Shown here: positions 32,280-32,939 of the stretch, in pieces | How positions within the stretch are numbered: the first letter of the stretch is position 1 | Layout of the letters: every line of letters begins with the position of its first letter | NCBI GenBank assembly: GCA_012729595.1 | Contig: JAAYCU010000296.1 | Coordinates: 1-32,939, forward strand | Length of the DNA stretch: 32,939 bases | Origin: Phycisphaerales bacterium | GTDB lineage: Bacteria; Planctomycetota; Phycisphaerae; UBA1845; PWPN01 | Direction of reading: 5' to 3' | Translations under genes and position numbers: made by a program | Notes under the pieces: generated by a model | Database searches by the model: none | What the model was told of the DNA's origin: nothing | What the model saw: the letters and a program-made list of their open reading frames with translations, nothing else

Positions 32280-32822
32280 TTATCCTTCTTTACCCGTCCA
32301 TAGTATACGGGTTGGTCCCTCACGGGAAGTCCATCGCAAAATCCATAGACTACTCTCTTGATCATAATCAAATACATACGCTATGCTTGGGGACAGTCTG
32401 ATGATTATCCCCCAATCCTCGTGACGCGAATCGTGTTTACCTGTATTTGTTCGTATTATATGAATCCTAATAGGATGTATGTATGTCAATAACGGGAACT
32501 GCTCATCATTCATATCGCTGAGGCTGCCTGTGTATGGAATGGTTCCATTCTGCAAACCATTAATAAGGTCGAGACATTCTTGTGCAAGTATTTGTGGTGG
32601 CATGGCGGCAGCAATCGTATACGCTCGCTTATCCTGGCCGAGGCTGTATGCAATTGTATATAGACGTGCTGGATTGTAGATAATAATTAATGTCAGACAC
32701 ACCAAGGCAACTGTGAGTATAGTACTACGCTTATAGTATCGTAATATGTTGTATGCAAGGAATGCAAATATTAATACCGTAAGTAGCCATGCGACGATAT
32801 ATAGACTACTATTAGTCCCTGA
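32280..32822 (-). pseudogene. membrane protein of unknown function, apparently 5'-truncated
   Basis: The frame is open from 32822 down to TAA at 32280. The first usable start is TTG 32708 or GTG 32705 (141 codons), but the upstream part of the same frame encodes a clear membrane segment (Y-I-V-A-W-L-L-T-V-L-I-F-A-F-L-A-Y). A second segment follows (I-L-T-V-A-L-V-C-L-T-L-I-I-I-Y), and then a soluble domain with Q-E-C-L-D-L-I-N-G-L-Q-N-G and S-L-W-I-L-R-W-T-S. This suggests that the original start was lost near 32822, next to a hairpin at 32832-32850. DNA here is much more AT-rich than the rest of the window, which points to foreign origin. I recognise no family. Confidence 0.5.
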
Positions 32823-32831
32823 TCAAGCGTA

Positions 32832-32858
32832 GCGCGAAGGATTTTCGCGCATTCTTTT
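32832..32858 (+). terminator. terminator-like hairpin with T-rich tail
   Basis: A perfect 7-bp stem GCGCGAA / TTCGCGC (32832-32838 with 32844-32850), a 5-base loop, then ATTCTTTT. It is oriented for the plus strand, but no plus-strand gene ends just before it. It may be a leftover of a lost gene or the boundary of an inserted segment. Confidence 0.4.
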
Positions 32859-32930
32859 GAAAAAAGTACTCGAAATGCCCTTGGTTTTGCGTATAAATGG
32901 GTAGGTTCAAGGATCAACCCAAGTTATGCA

Positions 32931-32936
32931 AGGAGG
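32931..32936 (+). promoter_or_regulatory. ribosome binding site of a gene starting at or beyond the window end
   Basis: A perfect AGGAGG in the last nine bases, with a possible -10 (TATAAA at 32892-32897) upstream. The start codon would lie beyond 32939. This indicates that the next plus-strand gene begins immediately outside the window. Confidence 0.4.
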
Positions 32937-32939
32937 CAT

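Noticed and set aside
32268-32398. 10-base inverted repeat (GACTGTCCCC at 32268 and GGGGACAGTC at 32389), resembling sequences near REP-associated transposases
   Set aside because: The second copy lies inside the coding frame of the membrane protein, no Y1 transposase is present, and two short copies are not enough to call a REP element.
1-32939. CRISPR array, prophage or toxin-antitoxin system
   Set aside because: No regularly spaced repeats, phage structural genes or paired small toxin/antitoxin frames were found on either strand.

Overview
The window looks like a chromosomal piece of a Planctomycetota bacterium, most likely Phycisphaerae-like. That placement is inferred from protein types and not from a marker gene: a secreted protein with a C-terminal type I dockerin, a PEP-CTERM protein with its exosortase, an exosortase-associated type polysaccharide deacetylase, large secreted TPR/HEAT and glycosidase-like proteins, an OprB-type porin and a SUMF1-domain remnant. 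The cell envelope is Gram-negative (lipoproteins, porin, Wza-like exporter). Almost all intact genes lie on the + strand.

Layout. 1-288: the 3' end of an IS630-family transposase abuts a methyltransferase gene cut off right after its SAM-binding motif. 637-2391: an ATP-grasp ligase and a HAD phosphatase. 2885-8973: a tightly packed operon for surface polysaccharide and protein sorting: Wza-like exporter, exosortase, Wzz/BY-kinase fusion, then anmK. 9695-12118: a dockerin protein and a PEP-CTERM protein, each followed by a 12-bp-stem hairpin. 12519-12592: tRNA-Arg(UCU). 12780-20857: a TPR lipoprotein, tsaB (apparently leaderless), a secreted TPR/HEAT protein and a very large secreted glycosidase-like protein. 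21006-21946 (-): a two-domain rhodanese lipoprotein with a frameshift. 22159-23376: an S41 protease lipoprotein with an acidic, cysteine-patterned tail. 23608-28520: pstS-pstC-pstA-pstB-phoU, preceded by a clear array of 11-bp-phased TTAACA-type repeats (candidate PHO box). 28735-30351: an OprB-type porin and a small exported protein, with a second 11-bp repeat pair upstream. 30364-31272 (-): polysaccharide deacetylase. 31359-32822 (-): decayed or truncated genes (SUMF1 remnant, RHS fragment, 5'-truncated membrane protein).

How it works together. The exporter, BY-kinase, exosortase and deacetylase belong to the known class of exosortase-linked exopolysaccharide systems, and the PEP-CTERM protein at 11424 is a local candidate substrate. 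The Pst/PhoU/porin block looks like a phosphate-starvation regulon: the porin would admit solutes across the outer membrane, PstSCAB would import phosphate across the inner membrane, and PhoU would signal. No CRISPR array, prophage or complete transposon was seen. The least expected observations are the phased PHO-type repeats, the SUMF1-RHS junction and the cysteine-patterned protease tail.
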